In this document: positions 8,847 to 18,178 of the stretch, one piece after another
How positions within the stretch are numbered: position 1 is the stretch's first letter
Layout: every line of letters starts with the position of its first letter
Notes under the pieces: model-generated
What the model saw: the letters and a program-made list of their open reading frames with translations, nothing else
The model's database searches: none
Told to the model about the DNA's origin: nothing
NCBI GenBank assembly: GCA_005116895.1
Contig: SWDO01000015.1
Location: 18,386 to 82,385, forward strand
Length of the DNA: 64,000 nt
Reading direction: 5' to 3'
From: Nitrospira sp.
Lineage (GTDB): Bacteria; Nitrospirota; Nitrospiria; Nitrospirales; Nitrospiraceae
Program-made: the position numbers and the translations under genes

Positions 8847-8967
8847 AGGATGTTCAAAAAGGCCTTCCAGCTAGGCCGAAGCGAGCGAAAGGCCGAGTCG
8901 TACGCGGTTGGTACGTTGAGGCCTTGAGCGATGCGAGAACAAAGCTGGAGGCCTTTTTCAACATCCG
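8847..8967 (-). repeat. Interspersed palindromic repeat, copy 1 (about 120 bp)
   Basis: The outer arms GGATGTTCAAAAAGGCCT (8848-8865) and AGGCCTTTTTCAACATCC (8949-8966) are complementary at 17 of 18 positions, with inner arms around CTTCCAGC and GCTGGAGG. The reverse complement is closely similar along its whole length to the element at 45516-45635. It lies directly behind the TAG stop (8970-8968) of the leftward gene that ends there, in the same orientation to that gene as copy 2 has to fliQ. Confidence 0.85.
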
Positions 8968-9966
8968 CTAAGGCTGACAGGGGGCCGTGCGTTTGGCGCT
9001 GATCGGTCCCCATCCTCCCATGTTGTTCACGAACGACCCTTCGATCTTCGCATCGTCCTTGATGAACAGCAGGCTGTCCTCTTGGAGCTGGCCGTTATGC
9101 TCCCATCGCAAGTAAATGGCATCTCCCAGGATGATGATCTCGGTTGGTGCTGCGGCCTGAGCCGAGACCTGTCCGAGTGGGGGAAACATGATGGTGGACT
9201 TCTGTTCTCCGTGCTTCTGGTGGTTGTGAATGGTCCATTGCCATGTCCCGCACAGTCGAGCCCGGCCTTTGGCCTGCCGGATCCGTTCCTTCCACTCATA
9301 GATGTCCCACCACGCGGCGGTCGCCTTGTGACTGGCTTCAAGCGCAGCGCGATTGGCAGCGAGTAACAGCTCCGTAGTCTTCGGCGGGACTATCTCCTGA
9401 GATGGTCCTGTTCTCTGGTCTGTCTGGATGAGACGGAAGAGGTCGGAGAGTGAGGTGACCTTGCTGCGGCTCGTTACCCAATCCTGCTGTGTTGCGTGCA
9501 GCGAGGTGCTGGTCGTGGAAGGCGTCTCCTCATGGCCGATCGAATCAGCAAACTGCCAGACCGTCATCGCTGCCATCAGTTCGGAGATGGATTGGGACAA
9601 TTCAGCCAGGCGCAACTCCTTGACCAACTTGCTTGACAGTCGTTTGGCCCCGACTGCCCTTGCTGCATCATTGAGACCGAGAGCAGGGCCGATTGTCTCT
9701 GTGAATAGAGTTTGGGCACTCGCATCTGAATCGATTGATGCGAATTGGTTCCCTTTTTGCGAGATCATCTGAAAGAGAAGGATCGGCGACGCGTCGTCCG
9801 CTCGGACCGGAGGGGACGATAGGAGGATGGAGATCCCCATGATGATTGCAAGGAGCCTGACCGTGGCATCCCGATGTATGCCGAGCTCTCGGCGACGACG
9901 AGATGGGCCAGCGAGAATTGAGTGTGCGTGAGTCTGGTTGCGCGGAGACGGTGTGCCGTGGGTCAT
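8968..9966 (-). CDS. Exported protein of unknown function
   Basis: 332 residues, no family recognised. An N-terminal hydrophobic stretch (VRLLAIIMGISILLSS, then PVRADDA) looks like a signal peptide with a late start, so translation may really begin nearer residue 35. The middle is alpha-helical; the C-terminal 90 residues (GTWQWTIHNHQ, EIIILGDAIYLRWEHNGQL) look like a small beta barrel. The ATG at 9966 overlaps the stop of the hydrolase gene (ATGA), so the two are probably cotranscribed and coupled. Confidence 0.6.
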   Translation of the reverse strand: MTHGTPSPRNQTHAHSILAGPSRRRRELGIHRDATVRLLAIIMGISILLSSPPVRADDASPILLFQMISQKGNQFASIDSDASAQTLFTETIGPALGLNDAARAVGAKRLSSKLVKELRLAELSQSISELMAAMTVWQFADSIGHEETPSTTSTSLHATQQDWVTSRSKVTSLSDLFRLIQTDQRTGPSQEIVPPKTTELLLAANRAALEASHKATAAWWDIYEWKERIRQAKGRARLCGTWQWTIHNHQKHGEQKSTIMFPPLGQVSAQAAAPTEIIILGDAIYLRWEHNGQLQEDSLLFIKDDAKIEGSFVNNMGGWGPISAKRTAPCQP

Positions 9967-10763
9967 GTTCCTTGGAAACAAGACTTTAAGAAAATCGCGG
10001 TTCGTTCCCAGGCGAGGGCCGAATCGTGAGGATCATAGGAGGCTGGCTTCATCTCGTTGCAAAAGGCGTGGGCCGCCTCGGGGTAGAGATGCATCTCGAC
10101 GCGCTTGGCATAGTCGGCGGAGGCGCTGCGTAGTTGCGCGACGTCGTCCTGCGTCACCCAGGCGTCCTTCCCTGCCTGGTGATAGAGCACCGATGAGAAG
10201 AGGTCTTTCATCAGCTCTTTAGGCGTGACCGGCTTGCCGTAATAGGAGACGGCCGCCCGCAGCCGTTTCCGATGGCAGGCGAAACGGAGCGCATAGGATC
10301 CGCCCATTCCATACCCGACGACTCCATGAATATTTTTCTTCACGAAGTGGCAGGTATTCAGGTATTCACAGCAGGAATTGATATCCGTGATGACATGCGC
10401 GTCGTTCTGACGTTCTTGCAGCGCGGCCGCCATGTCATCGTTGGCGGTCACCATTCCTCCCAAACGGCCGTAGAGATTCGGAATGATCACCGCATACCCT
10501 TCACAGGCCAGCCGGGCGCCCACATCCTTCATCTGTCCAGTTAATCCCCACCAATCATGCAACAGGACAAGCCCTGGATAGGTCCCTGGTTGTTGCGGCC
10601 AGAAGAGCAACGAATCGATTTGGTGCTCCTTCGGCATTTTGCTCTTGAAGTAGGGGTCAACCATTTGATCGGTGTGCGTGGGGATGGGTATGCCGCTTGG
10701 GAAGCGGGCTGTTCCTGTTCCGATCTGTTCTAATGTGAACGGTGTCGCGTGAGTGGTAGACAT
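9963..10763 (-). CDS. Dienelactone hydrolase family protein lacking the usual nucleophile
   Basis: 266-residue alpha/beta hydrolase of the dienelactone hydrolase family: PGLVLLHDWWGLTGQMKDVG, EGYAVIIPNLYGR, the nucleophile elbow region GVVGYGMGGSYALR, an acid-loop Asp in GKDAWVTQDD and a His in EAAHAF. The position that should hold Cys or Ser (GxCxGG) is Gly152 (GYGMGG), clear in the DNA. It may be a catalytically dead or altered relative. No signal peptide. Followed, with ATGA overlap, by an exported unknown protein. Confidence 0.82.
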   Translation of the reverse strand: MSTTHATPFTLEQIGTGTARFPSGIPIPTHTDQMVDPYFKSKMPKEHQIDSLLFWPQQPGTYPGLVLLHDWWGLTGQMKDVGARLACEGYAVIIPNLYGRLGGMVTANDDMAAALQERQNDAHVITDINSCCEYLNTCHFVKKNIHGVVGYGMGGSYALRFACHRKRLRAAVSYYGKPVTPKELMKDLFSSVLYHQAGKDAWVTQDDVAQLRSASADYAKRVEMHLYPEAAHAFCNEMKPASYDPHDSALAWERTAIFLKSCFQGT

Positions 10764-10896
10764 GGTTGGAATGTGTTATTGGAGCGGCGTTGTTCTCAGC
10801 ATGATCGTACTATATGAAGCCCCTTCGGGGAATGTCAAATGAGCGCCATTGACGGATGTGCCACGCCGTTTTACAGTGACGGCCTTGTGAGGTTGC

Positions 10897-11880
10897 GTGA
10901 ATAAGGATCGCATCGGTGTGGGGTTGATCGGCGTGGGTCGGCATGGGATGCGCTATGCCCGGCACATCGTGCACGATCTGCCCACCGCTTGTCTCAGGGC
11001 CGTCTGCCGGCAGCATCCCGAACAGGGGCTTGATCTTCCCGGAGCCCCCTCGGTCACCATGTACAAAGAGCCTCAGTCGCTGATTGCCGATCCCCTGGTC
11101 GATGTGGTCCTTGTCGTCACGCCGCCAATCTATTCCCTGGATATCTGTCGGATGGCGGTCCTGGCCCGCAAGCCCCTCTTGATTGAAAAACCGCTGGCAA
11201 CCACCGCTGCCGATGCTCAGGCGATGGTCGTCCTGGCTCGTGAGGCAGCGGTGCCGTTGATGACGGCGCAGACCCTCCGGTTCGACCACACGATTCAGCA
11301 GATGAAGACCCTGCGGCATCGTCTCGGGCGATCGGAACGATTGGACTTGATCAGCAGGATTGAGTTCAAACCAACGGCTCCTGACCATGCCGACGGCTAT
11401 GGCAAGCGGGGAGCTGTGCTGGAAATCGGAGTGCATCTGCTGGACCTGGTTCGATTTCTGACTGGTGAAGAAGTATCCACAGTGCGTTGTACGATGGACG
11501 TCCTCCCGCCGGCTGCGCCGGAAACCACGGCCTCCGTTGAGCTCACCACTGGAGGAGGAACGGTCTGCCGGATCGAAATCGCACGGGTCGCGGCGGGGCG
11601 TGTTGGGCACGCAGTATGGAGCGGTGCTCAGGGACGACTGGAAGCCGATTGGGGCCAGCGCCGGCTCCAGTGTTCTGACGAAACGGGAACGAGTGACTTC
11701 GATCTCCCTCCGGCCCAGACGGTCCTGGCTACCCTTACGGCGTTCTTGCAGGCCGTGAACGACGACACACCGATGCCCATCACAGGCGAAGATGGGTTCC
11801 GTGCGGTGGAAATTGCCGAAGCCTGTTACCGCTCAGCGCGAAACGGCGGCCTTTGTGTCGTCCTTGATCGTTGCTCGTGA
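10897..11880 (+). CDS. Gfo/Idh/MocA family oxidoreductase
   Basis: 327-residue NAD(P)-dependent oxidoreductase starting at GTG. The N-terminal Rossmann motif GVGLIGVGRHGMRYARHI and the family signature EKPL (in PLLIEKPLATTAADA) are present. The second half is the alpha/beta C-terminal domain with GAVLEIGVHLLDLVRFLTGE, where the conserved His of this family sits. Members act on sugars, inositols or related alcohols; the substrate is not evident. The stop codon TGA lies inside the left arm of a palindromic repeat (11875-11999). Confidence 0.85.
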   Translation: MNKDRIGVGLIGVGRHGMRYARHIVHDLPTACLRAVCRQHPEQGLDLPGAPSVTMYKEPQSLIADPLVDVVLVVTPPIYSLDICRMAVLARKPLLIEKPLATTAADAQAMVVLAREAAVPLMTAQTLRFDHTIQQMKTLRHRLGRSERLDLISRIEFKPTAPDHADGYGKRGAVLEIGVHLLDLVRFLTGEEVSTVRCTMDVLPPAAPETTASVELTTGGGTVCRIEIARVAAGRVGHAVWSGAQGRLEADWGQRRLQCSDETGTSDFDLPPAQTVLATLTAFLQAVNDDTPMPITGEDGFRAVEIAEACYRSARNGGLCVVLDRCS

Positions 11881-11999
11881 AGCGTATCCCGCGATCAGTT
11901 TCGAATTTTCAGGTTTCTCGTTTCAAGCTCGAACAGGAACGTGAAACCAGCAATCTGAAACCCTTGCCTGGATGACGAGCTACGAACGACGCTTCACGA
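11875..11999. repeat. Palindromic intergenic repeat (TCGTGAAGCGT family), copy 1
   Basis: TCGTGAAGCGT (11875-11885) pairs perfectly with ACGCTTCACGA (11989-11999), with further imperfect TTTC/GAAA-rich arms inside. The right end ACGAACGACGCTTCACGA recurs with one change behind fliP near 45215-45235. The TGA of the oxidoreductase gene is part of the left arm. Confidence 0.7.
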
Positions 12000-12026
12000 G
12001 ATACTCGTGCATCGTGACGTGGGCTG

Positions 12027-12260
12027 TCATTCCGCGACGATGTGAGTATCGGTTTCTTCGACGCCGTCGACTGCATGGATCTTGGTGATGACGACGTCGG
12101 ACAGCGCGCGTTCATCCTGGACGCTGATAAAGAGGAAAATATCCGGACGGCCGAAACAGGAATGGGCCTGTTCGACTCCGGGCATGCGCTTCAGCGTAGC
12201 GACGACATCTTTGGTTTTGCCCGCTTTGACCTTGATGAGAATGTAGGCTCTCGTTGCCAT
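12027..12260 (-). CDS. Stand-alone Lrp/AsnC ligand-binding (RAM) domain protein
   Basis: 77 residues, matching only the C-terminal alpha/beta ligand-binding domain of Lrp/AsnC regulators: AYILIKVKAGKTKDVV, PGVEQAHSCFGRPDIFLFI and VDGVEETDTHIV. It has no DNA-binding domain. Such free RAM domains assemble into rings and are thought to sense amino acids or modulate full-length Lrp proteins. It is flanked on both sides by palindromic repeats. Confidence 0.8.
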   Translation of the reverse strand: MATRAYILIKVKAGKTKDVVATLKRMPGVEQAHSCFGRPDIFLFISVQDERALSDVVITKIHAVDGVEETDTHIVAE

Positions 12261-12320
12261 GTGTTCCTCCCTGCTCTAAGTGTGTGATGCCGAGTGTCTA
12301 TATGCCTGCCCGCAGTACTG

Positions 12321-12399
12321 AGTTTCAAGTTGCAGGTTTCAAGTTTCACGGTTCCTAGCCTCATCCTTAACTAGAAACCAGAAACTCGAAACTTACGAG
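12321..12399. repeat. Palindromic intergenic repeat (GAAACTCGAAACTT family), copy 1
   Basis: AGTTTCAAGT...GGTTTCAAGTTTCACGGTT is followed by a partly complementary arm CTAGAAACCAGAAACTCG and AAACTTACGAG. It starts immediately behind the stop of the leftward gene 12401-13045. The 14-mer GAAACTCGAAACTT recurs behind flgF (54138-54206). Confidence 0.65.
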
Positions 12400-12400
12400 A

Positions 12401-13045
12401 TTATCGAGCCCCCGCTCCCGGCATAGCGTTCCGTCGGGAGGTGTAGATCTCTTCAAACGTGTTTCCACGCGCGGCAAGCGCCGACCGGCTATCTTTTACG
12501 AGCTGCATGAGTCGCGTCAAATCATCGACTGACAGGTTGAACTGTCTGAGTCCTGTTGTCAGCCGCTGTCGTTCTTCGACCGCCGTTGGTAGGTCCGCGT
12601 CCGCGAGCGCCTCCAGGATTTCCGCGGTCCATCCGCTTGAGCGAAATCGTTCCAGGACTGGTGAGGTGTTCTCGCCGTGCTTGGCAGTCACGGCACGGTG
12701 CGCGAAATCCTGCAACCCTTCATCTGTGCCTGTGGCGAAAGCGGATTGAAGCTGAATGACAGACTGAATGACACGATCCGCTTCTCGGCTGCCCTCAGGT
12801 GGAAGCACCTGCGCCTGTTCCAGTGTCGCGAGGACGGCCATGGCCGATCCGACATATGGGGATGCGCGCTTTGACTGCTGCGTCGGAATTGCAGGGGATT
12901 GGTGTTCCGCAAAGGCTGAAGCCTGTTCCATTGGGACGGAGGAGAGCACGAGGCAGAGGCTGACGGCCATGATCAGGCGAACCGGCCAGGTGGATGGTGA
13001 TCGAATTGAAGGGACCGTTCCGTCGGGGGAGTACCAGAAACGCAT
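12401..13045 (-). CDS. Exported protein of unknown function
   Basis: 214 residues. The N-terminus has a basic start and a hydrophobic core (PVRLIMAVSLCLVLSSVP, then MEQASAFAE), consistent with a Sec signal peptide. The mature part is helical and rich in Ala, Glu and Arg, with no motif I recognise. It is followed directly by a palindromic repeat. Transcribed away from comM. Confidence 0.6.
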   Translation of the reverse strand: MRFWYSPDGTVPSIRSPSTWPVRLIMAVSLCLVLSSVPMEQASAFAEHQSPAIPTQQSKRASPYVGSAMAVLATLEQAQVLPPEGSREADRVIQSVIQLQSAFATGTDEGLQDFAHRAVTAKHGENTSPVLERFRSSGWTAEILEALADADLPTAVEERQRLTTGLRQFNLSVDDLTRLMQLVKDSRSALAARGNTFEEIYTSRRNAMPGAGAR

Positions 13046-13178
13046 GGGAGGATTATGACAGAGTCGGTACGAGCGGTGATAGAGAAGACTTGGCAGCCGG
13101 CCCTCTATTGAAAGCTCCGTAGGGACTTCCTATAATCGCCAGGTTTGGCTGCGGTCCAGACAGAAAGGCAGTGTGGTC

Positions 13179-14708
13179 ATGCTCGCCAAAGTGAGGAGCG
13201 CGGCACTTGTCGGGCTTGATGCGCATCTGGTGGATGTCGAGGTCGATATCTCCGGTGGCCTGCCACAATTCTCGGTCGTTGGCCTGCCTGATGCCACGGT
13301 CAAGGAAAGTCGTGACCGCGTGCGTTCCGCGCTGAAGAACACGGGATTTCACTTTCCCGCCAAACGGATTACCGTCAATCTCGCACCCGCTGGAGTCAAA
13401 AAAGAGGGATCGGGACTTGATCTTGCCATCGCCGTTGGGATTCTCGTTGCCGAAGAGGTGATCCCACAGGCGATGGTGGACAAGCGGGTTCTGGTCGGAG
13501 AACTTTCGTTGGACGGCCGTGTGAGACCGATTATGGGCGCGCTCTCGTTTGCGCTCGCGTGCCGGGCTGGATATGACCTGTTGCTGCCGGCTGACAACGG
13601 GGCTGAAGCTGCGCTGGTGGACGGCATCAGCGCCTATCCACTCCATAGCCTCCCTGAAGCGGTGGAGTTTCTAAAGGGACATCAAACCATTGTGCCCAGC
13701 TGTTCGAACCATGCGTTGCTGGAGTCTGCCAGGACGGTGGAGGACGAGGACTATACCGACGTCCGTGGGCAGGACCACGCCAAGCGGGCACTGGAAGTGG
13801 CTGCGTCGGGTGGACACAATGTGCTGATGGTCGGTCCCCCAGGTTCAGGCAAGACGATGTTGGCGCGCCGACTCCCTTCGATTCTTCCGCTGCTGGAATC
13901 AGAGGAGGCCATTGAAACGACCCGTATTCACAGCGTCGCCGGGCAACTGGCTCCGGACCGGCCCTTGCTGACGGTGCGGCCCTTCCGCGCTCCTCATCAC
14001 AGCATCTCCGATGCCGGTCTTGTCGGAGGAGGCACCGTTCCGAAGCCCGGAGAAGTCTCTCTTGCGCATAACGGCGTGTTGTTTCTGGACGAGTCTCCTG
14101 AGTTCAAACGGGGTGTGCTCGAGGGATTGCGGCAGCCGTTGGAAGACGGCCATATGGTCCTGACCAGAGCCAGCGGAACCCTGAAATACCCAGCCAGGTT
14201 CATGCTGATTGCCGCAATGAATCCTTGTCCCTGCGGATATTATGGAGATCGAACCAGACCCTGTATTTGTACCGTCACTCAAATTCGCCGGTATCGCGCG
14301 AAACTGTCCGGGCCGCTGCTGGATCGGCTGGATATCCATCTGGATGTACCTCCTGTTCCGGTGCGAGAGCTCCGTACCGAACTGCCCGCACCAGAGGGAT
14401 CAGCTGCAATCCGATCGCGTGTCGTCGCAGCTCGAGCACGTCAGCGACGACGGTACGAATCCGACGGAATTTATACGAATGCGCAGTTGAAGCCGCGGAT
14501 GATAAAGCGGTATTGTGGGCTCGATCAGCCCGCTCAGGAGTTGCTGGAGCAGGCGATGGCGAGGTTACGACTGTCGGCGCGAGCGCATGGGCGCATCTTA
14601 CGGGTCGCGCGCACTATTGCTGACTTGGCCGACTCGGAGAGGATTGAGACCGTGCACATCGCGGAAGCCATTCAATACCGTTCATTTGACCGCAATCCCG
14701 ACCTGTGA
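13179..14708 (+). CDS. comM: YifB/ComM family Mg-chelatase-like AAA+ ATPase
   Basis: 509 residues. An N-terminal ChlI-like domain (ALVGLDAHLVDVEVDISGG, FSVVGLPDATVKESRDRV) precedes the AAA+ core with Walker A GPPGSGKTMLARRL and Walker B VLFLDESPEF; a Cys-containing segment NPCPCGYYGD and a C-terminal lid domain follow. ComM is a branch-migration helicase that helps integrate transforming DNA. The ATG at 13179 is chosen by similarity of the start (MLAKVRSAAL) to the family; a GTG at 13173 is also possible. Confidence 0.9.
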   Translation: MLAKVRSAALVGLDAHLVDVEVDISGGLPQFSVVGLPDATVKESRDRVRSALKNTGFHFPAKRITVNLAPAGVKKEGSGLDLAIAVGILVAEEVIPQAMVDKRVLVGELSLDGRVRPIMGALSFALACRAGYDLLLPADNGAEAALVDGISAYPLHSLPEAVEFLKGHQTIVPSCSNHALLESARTVEDEDYTDVRGQDHAKRALEVAASGGHNVLMVGPPGSGKTMLARRLPSILPLLESEEAIETTRIHSVAGQLAPDRPLLTVRPFRAPHHSISDAGLVGGGTVPKPGEVSLAHNGVLFLDESPEFKRGVLEGLRQPLEDGHMVLTRASGTLKYPARFMLIAAMNPCPCGYYGDRTRPCICTVTQIRRYRAKLSGPLLDRLDIHLDVPPVPVRELRTELPAPEGSAAIRSRVVAARARQRRRYESDGIYTNAQLKPRMIKRYCGLDQPAQELLEQAMARLRLSARAHGRILRVARTIADLADSERIETVHIAEAIQYRSFDRNPDL

Positions 14709-14715
14709 GGTTTCG

Positions 14716-14928
14716 GTGACGTCGACGAAAGTCTTTCTGTGGTGGTTTGTGGTGGGAGCCACGATGGCGCTCGCCGTCATCATGGTGCAAGGGGGCGTCA
14801 GGGAAGTGATGCAGGCTCAAGGGTCTGTGTGGGAGCTCAAACTGGTTGAGTTGCTGACCACGATCATGGGGGGCGGGTTGCTGGGGGGCTGCATTGCGTT
14901 GATCCTGGATCGGATCAAAAAGTCCTAA
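14716..14928 (+). CDS. Small two-helix membrane protein
   Basis: 70 residues from a GTG start with GAGG 5 nt upstream and only 7 bp after comM. Two hydrophobic helices are visible: FLWWFVVGATMALAVIMVQ and LLTTIMGGGLLGGCIALIL, ending in a basic tail DRIKKS. No family recognised. The tight spacing suggests cotranscription with comM. Confidence 0.55.
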   Translation: MTSTKVFLWWFVVGATMALAVIMVQGGVREVMQAQGSVWELKLVELLTTIMGGGLLGGCIALILDRIKKS

Positions 14929-14994
14929 TTCTCTGTAGATCCGAACATAGGCTGAGTATTCACATACCTCCAGCTCTCTGTACTGCAAACCAAT

Positions 14995-15420
14995 ATGGAT
15001 ATTGAAATAGGCTCCAATCTCTACAAGAATTCAAGTGGAACCATCGAAGTCGAGGGTGTGCCGCAAATCCAAGTCGCCCGCCACCCCTCAACGGGGATGC
15101 TGTTGGTGAACTTTGCGCTGTTTGACTTGAATGGCCGGATGCTGGCCAAGGTAGTGGACAGCACCATGATGTTCAACGAACGGCGCGCCTATGAATTGAC
15201 GAAGACGGATAAGAGTGTGTCAATGAAGGAAGCCGAGTCCGGCAAGATTCTTCTCCAGTTCGACGTGAAGGCTCCCGATATCGTGTCGTTGTCACGCGGG
15301 GAGTTTCACACGATGAAAGGCCATCTCTTCCACGTATCGCCGACGGGGTGGAAGCTTGAGAAGCAGCAGAAAAGCGGACTCATACATGATGCCAAAGGGG
15401 GTGCTGTGTCTATCGGCTAG
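14995..15420 (+). CDS. Protein of unknown function
   Basis: 141 residues, no signal peptide, no membrane helix and no family recognised. The sequence alternates in a beta-rich manner ([37 protein letters not shown]). It overlaps the 3' end of clpB by 11 bp, tail to tail. Coding character (codon use similar to neighbours, clean stop) supports a real gene. Confidence 0.6.
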   Translation: MDIEIGSNLYKNSSGTIEVEGVPQIQVARHPSTGMLLVNFALFDLNGRMLAKVVDSTMMFNERRAYELTKTDKSVSMKEAESGKILLQFDVKAPDIVSLSRGEFHTMKGHLFHVSPTGWKLEKQQKSGLIHDAKGGAVSIG

Positions 15421-18028
15421 GTTGAGATGTCCGCTCGCTCGTGATAGTCGGAACCACGACAAGCTCCCCATTTTGTGCATCGACCGACGCGGTATCCCCA
15501 TCCCGCAACTCTCCTTTGATCAGCAACTTCGCGATCGGTGTTTCTAATTCCTGTTGAATGAGGCGTTTGAGCGGTCGGGCTCCGTAGACCGGATCATAGC
15601 CACGTTCTCCTAAATGCTTGAGCGCGGATGGGCTAATTGCCAGAGGAATCCGCCGCTCGGCCAATCGGTTGCGGAGACGTTCCAGCTGAATCTCCACGAT
15701 CTTGATCAAGTGTTCGGTGCCGAGTGGATGGAAGACCACGAGTTCGTCCACCCGGTTCAGAAATTCCGGGCGAAACTGTTGCCGCAGCTCGCCCATCACC
15801 ACCGTCCTCACTTGCTCATGGGACGCGCCACGTTGCTGCGCCTCGAGGATCTGAGGGCTGCCGATGTTGGAGGTCATGATCAACACGGTGTTCTTAAAAT
15901 CGACCGTGCGGCCTTGTGAATCGGTCAGTCGCCCATCATCCAGCACTTGCAGCAAGACATTGAAGACGTCGTGGTGTGCTTTCTCGATTTCATCGAACAG
16001 GATCACTGAGAATGGACGCCGCCGAACAGCTTCGGTGAGTTGACCACCTTCCTCGTATCCGATGTAGCCGGGAGGCGCGCCGATGAGGCGGGCAACCGTG
16101 TGCTTTTCCATATATTCGGACATATCGATTCTGACCAGATTTCCTTCGTCGTCGAACAGAATGGTCGCCAGCGCACGGGCCAATTCTGTCTTCCCGACAC
16201 CGGTGGGGCCGAGGAACAGAAAAGAGCCGATCGGGCGATTTGGGTCTTTGATACCCGATCGCGCACGCAGCACGGCATCCGCAACGGCTCGGACTCCTTC
16301 CTCTTGTCCCACGACGCGTTGATGCAGCAATTCTTCGAGTTTCAACAGTTTGTCGGTTTCCCCTTCGAGTAGACGAGAGACTGGAACACCAGTCCAACGG
16401 CTGACCACGGCGGCAATCTCGTCTTCATCGACCTCTTCTTTCAGCAGCCTGGTTTCATCCTGCTTCTTTCCCAAGTGCTGCTGTTCCTGTTCCAGTTCTC
16501 GTTCTAACCGAGGCAGTTCTCCGTACCGAAGTTCCGCCACGCGATTGAGGTCGTAGGCCCGCTCGGCCTGCTCGATCTTGAGCTTGATGTCCTCGATCGC
16601 CTCACGTGTTTTACGGAGTCGGGAGACAGAGGCCTTTTCTGATTCCCACCTGGTTTTCAGGGTCTGTAAGTCGTGTTGCTTTTCACTCAGCTCCGTTTCG
16701 AGGGCGGTCAACCGGGCGGCGCTCGCCGGATCCTTCTCTTTCCTCAACGCTTCCCGCTCAATTTCCAGCTGGAGTACCTTGCGTGACACTTCGTCCAATT
16801 CCGCCGGAAGGCTGTCGATCTCGGTCCTGAGACGAGCGGCGGCTTCATCGACCAGGTCGATCGCTTTATCCGGAAGAAACCGATCTGAGATGTATCGATG
16901 CGATAACTTTGCCGCAGCAACGAGCGCGCTATCCTTGATCCGCACACCATGGTGGACTTCGTACCGCTCTTTGAGGCCGCGCAAAATGGAAATGGTGTTC
17001 TCTACGGATGGCTGGTCGACCAGGACGGTCTGAAAACGACGTTCCAACGCGGCATCTTTTTCAATGTGTTTTCGGTATTCGTCGAGCGTCGTGGCACCGA
17101 TCAGGTGCAACTCGCCCCGTGCCAACATCGGCTTCAAGAGGTTGGCCGCATCCATCGCCCCTTCGGCTGCTCCGGCTCCGACGACCGTATGCAACTCATC
17201 GATGAACAGGAGAATCTGACCTTGCGAGGATTGAATTTCCTTCAACACGGCCTTGAGCCGTTCCTCGAACTCGCCGCGAAATTTGGCACCGGCGATGAGC
17301 GATCCCATATCCAACGCAAAGAGCTTTTTATGTTTAAGACTTTCTGGAACATCACCTTTGACGATACGGATCGCCAGCCCTTCCACGATCGCAGTTTTTC
17401 CGACTCCCGGTTCACCGATGAGCACGGGGTTGTTCTTCGTGCGGCGGGAGAGAATTTGAATCACTCGCCGGATTTCGTCGTCTCGCCCGATGACGGGATC
17501 AAGCTTGCCTTGCCCGGCTAATTGAGTCAGATCGCGCCCGTATTTCGCTAGCGACTGGTAAGTGCTTTCCGGGTCCTGACTGGTGACACGTTGATTGCCG
17601 CGCACCTGCTGCAATCCGGACAGGAGACGGTCCCGGGTGAGTCCCAGTTTTTTGAGCACCCCTCCTTCCTGAACCATGGCTAATAACATATGCTCGACGC
17701 TGAGAAAGTCATCCTTGAGCGATTTCTGCTCGTCCTCTGCATGGGCCAAGACCTGGTTGAGGCGGGTGGCCACATGGATTTGACCAGGCGAAGCGCCGGC
17801 GCCTTGTACCTGGGGCAGCTTGGCCAAGGCTTGTTCGACCGCTTGCCGAACTGCAGACAGAGCGAGACCGGCGCTTTCGAGAAGCGCCGGAGCCGTGCCG
17901 CCTTCCTGATCGAGCAGTGCCAACAGCACGTGTTCGACGTCGATACCCTGATGACTTCGACGCTGCGCATGCCCAGAGGCGGACTGTAAGGCCTCTTGCA
18001 GCTTGATGGTCATTCGATTCATGTCCAT
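15410..18028 (-). CDS. clpB: ATP-dependent disaggregase ClpB
   Basis: 872-residue Hsp100 chaperone that rescues aggregated proteins with DnaK. In order: Clp N-domain repeats (residues about 5-145), first AAA+ module with Walker [16 protein letters not shown] (near 205), the long coiled-coil M-domain (about 410-520, [18 protein letters not shown]) that distinguishes ClpB from ClpA/C, second AAA+ with [15 protein letters not shown] (near 605) and the C-terminal D2-small domain. Full family length. The ATG at 18028 has AGGTGA 6 nt upstream. Confidence 0.97.
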   Translation of the reverse strand: MDMNRMTIKLQEALQSASGHAQRRSHQGIDVEHVLLALLDQEGGTAPALLESAGLALSAVRQAVEQALAKLPQVQGAGASPGQIHVATRLNQVLAHAEDEQKSLKDDFLSVEHMLLAMVQEGGVLKKLGLTRDRLLSGLQQVRGNQRVTSQDPESTYQSLAKYGRDLTQLAGQGKLDPVIGRDDEIRRVIQILSRRTKNNPVLIGEPGVGKTAIVEGLAIRIVKGDVPESLKHKKLFALDMGSLIAGAKFRGEFEERLKAVLKEIQSSQGQILLFIDELHTVVGAGAAEGAMDAANLLKPMLARGELHLIGATTLDEYRKHIEKDAALERRFQTVLVDQPSVENTISILRGLKERYEVHHGVRIKDSALVAAAKLSHRYISDRFLPDKAIDLVDEAAARLRTEIDSLPAELDEVSRKVLQLEIEREALRKEKDPASAARLTALETELSEKQHDLQTLKTRWESEKASVSRLRKTREAIEDIKLKIEQAERAYDLNRVAELRYGELPRLERELEQEQQHLGKKQDETRLLKEEVDEDEIAAVVSRWTGVPVSRLLEGETDKLLKLEELLHQRVVGQEEGVRAVADAVLRARSGIKDPNRPIGSFLFLGPTGVGKTELARALATILFDDEGNLVRIDMSEYMEKHTVARLIGAPPGYIGYEEGGQLTEAVRRRPFSVILFDEIEKAHHDVFNVLLQVLDDGRLTDSQGRTVDFKNTVLIMTSNIGSPQILEAQQRGASHEQVRTVVMGELRQQFRPEFLNRVDELVVFHPLGTEHLIKIVEIQLERLRNRLAERRIPLAISPSALKHLGERGYDPVYGARPLKRLIQQELETPIAKLLIKGELRDGDTASVDAQNGELVVVPTITSERTSQPSR

Positions 18029-18074
18029 GGCGATTCACCTATAAAAAGATACTCAGGCACGCTTGCTGAAGTAT

Positions 18075-18102
18075 GTGATAATCATCGGGCGGGGTAAGTC
18101 AA
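18075..18102 (-). promoter_or_regulatory. Candidate sigma-70-type promoter of clpB
   Basis: On the minus strand TTGACT (-35) and TATCAC (-10) are separated by 16 nt, placing the start about 40 nt before the clpB ATG. Neither a CIRCE element nor a convincing heat-shock sigma-32 box was seen. Confidence 0.35.
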
Positions 18103-18178
18103 CTACGATTACATTTCCTGCAGGTAACGCGACTAGTTCTTGACGTCTTGGGCAATCCCGATTAGGGTACGCACCGGC

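Noticed and set aside
8169-8927. Long rightward open frame of about 250 codons
   Set aside because: It crosses the DUF423 gene and the palindromic repeat in another frame, is Arg/Cys/Trp-rich and resembles no protein; a shadow frame.
10815-10831. Small GCCCC/GGGG hairpin upstream of the oxidoreductase
   Set aside because: Only a 4-bp stem between divergent genes, no T-run; too weak for a terminator.
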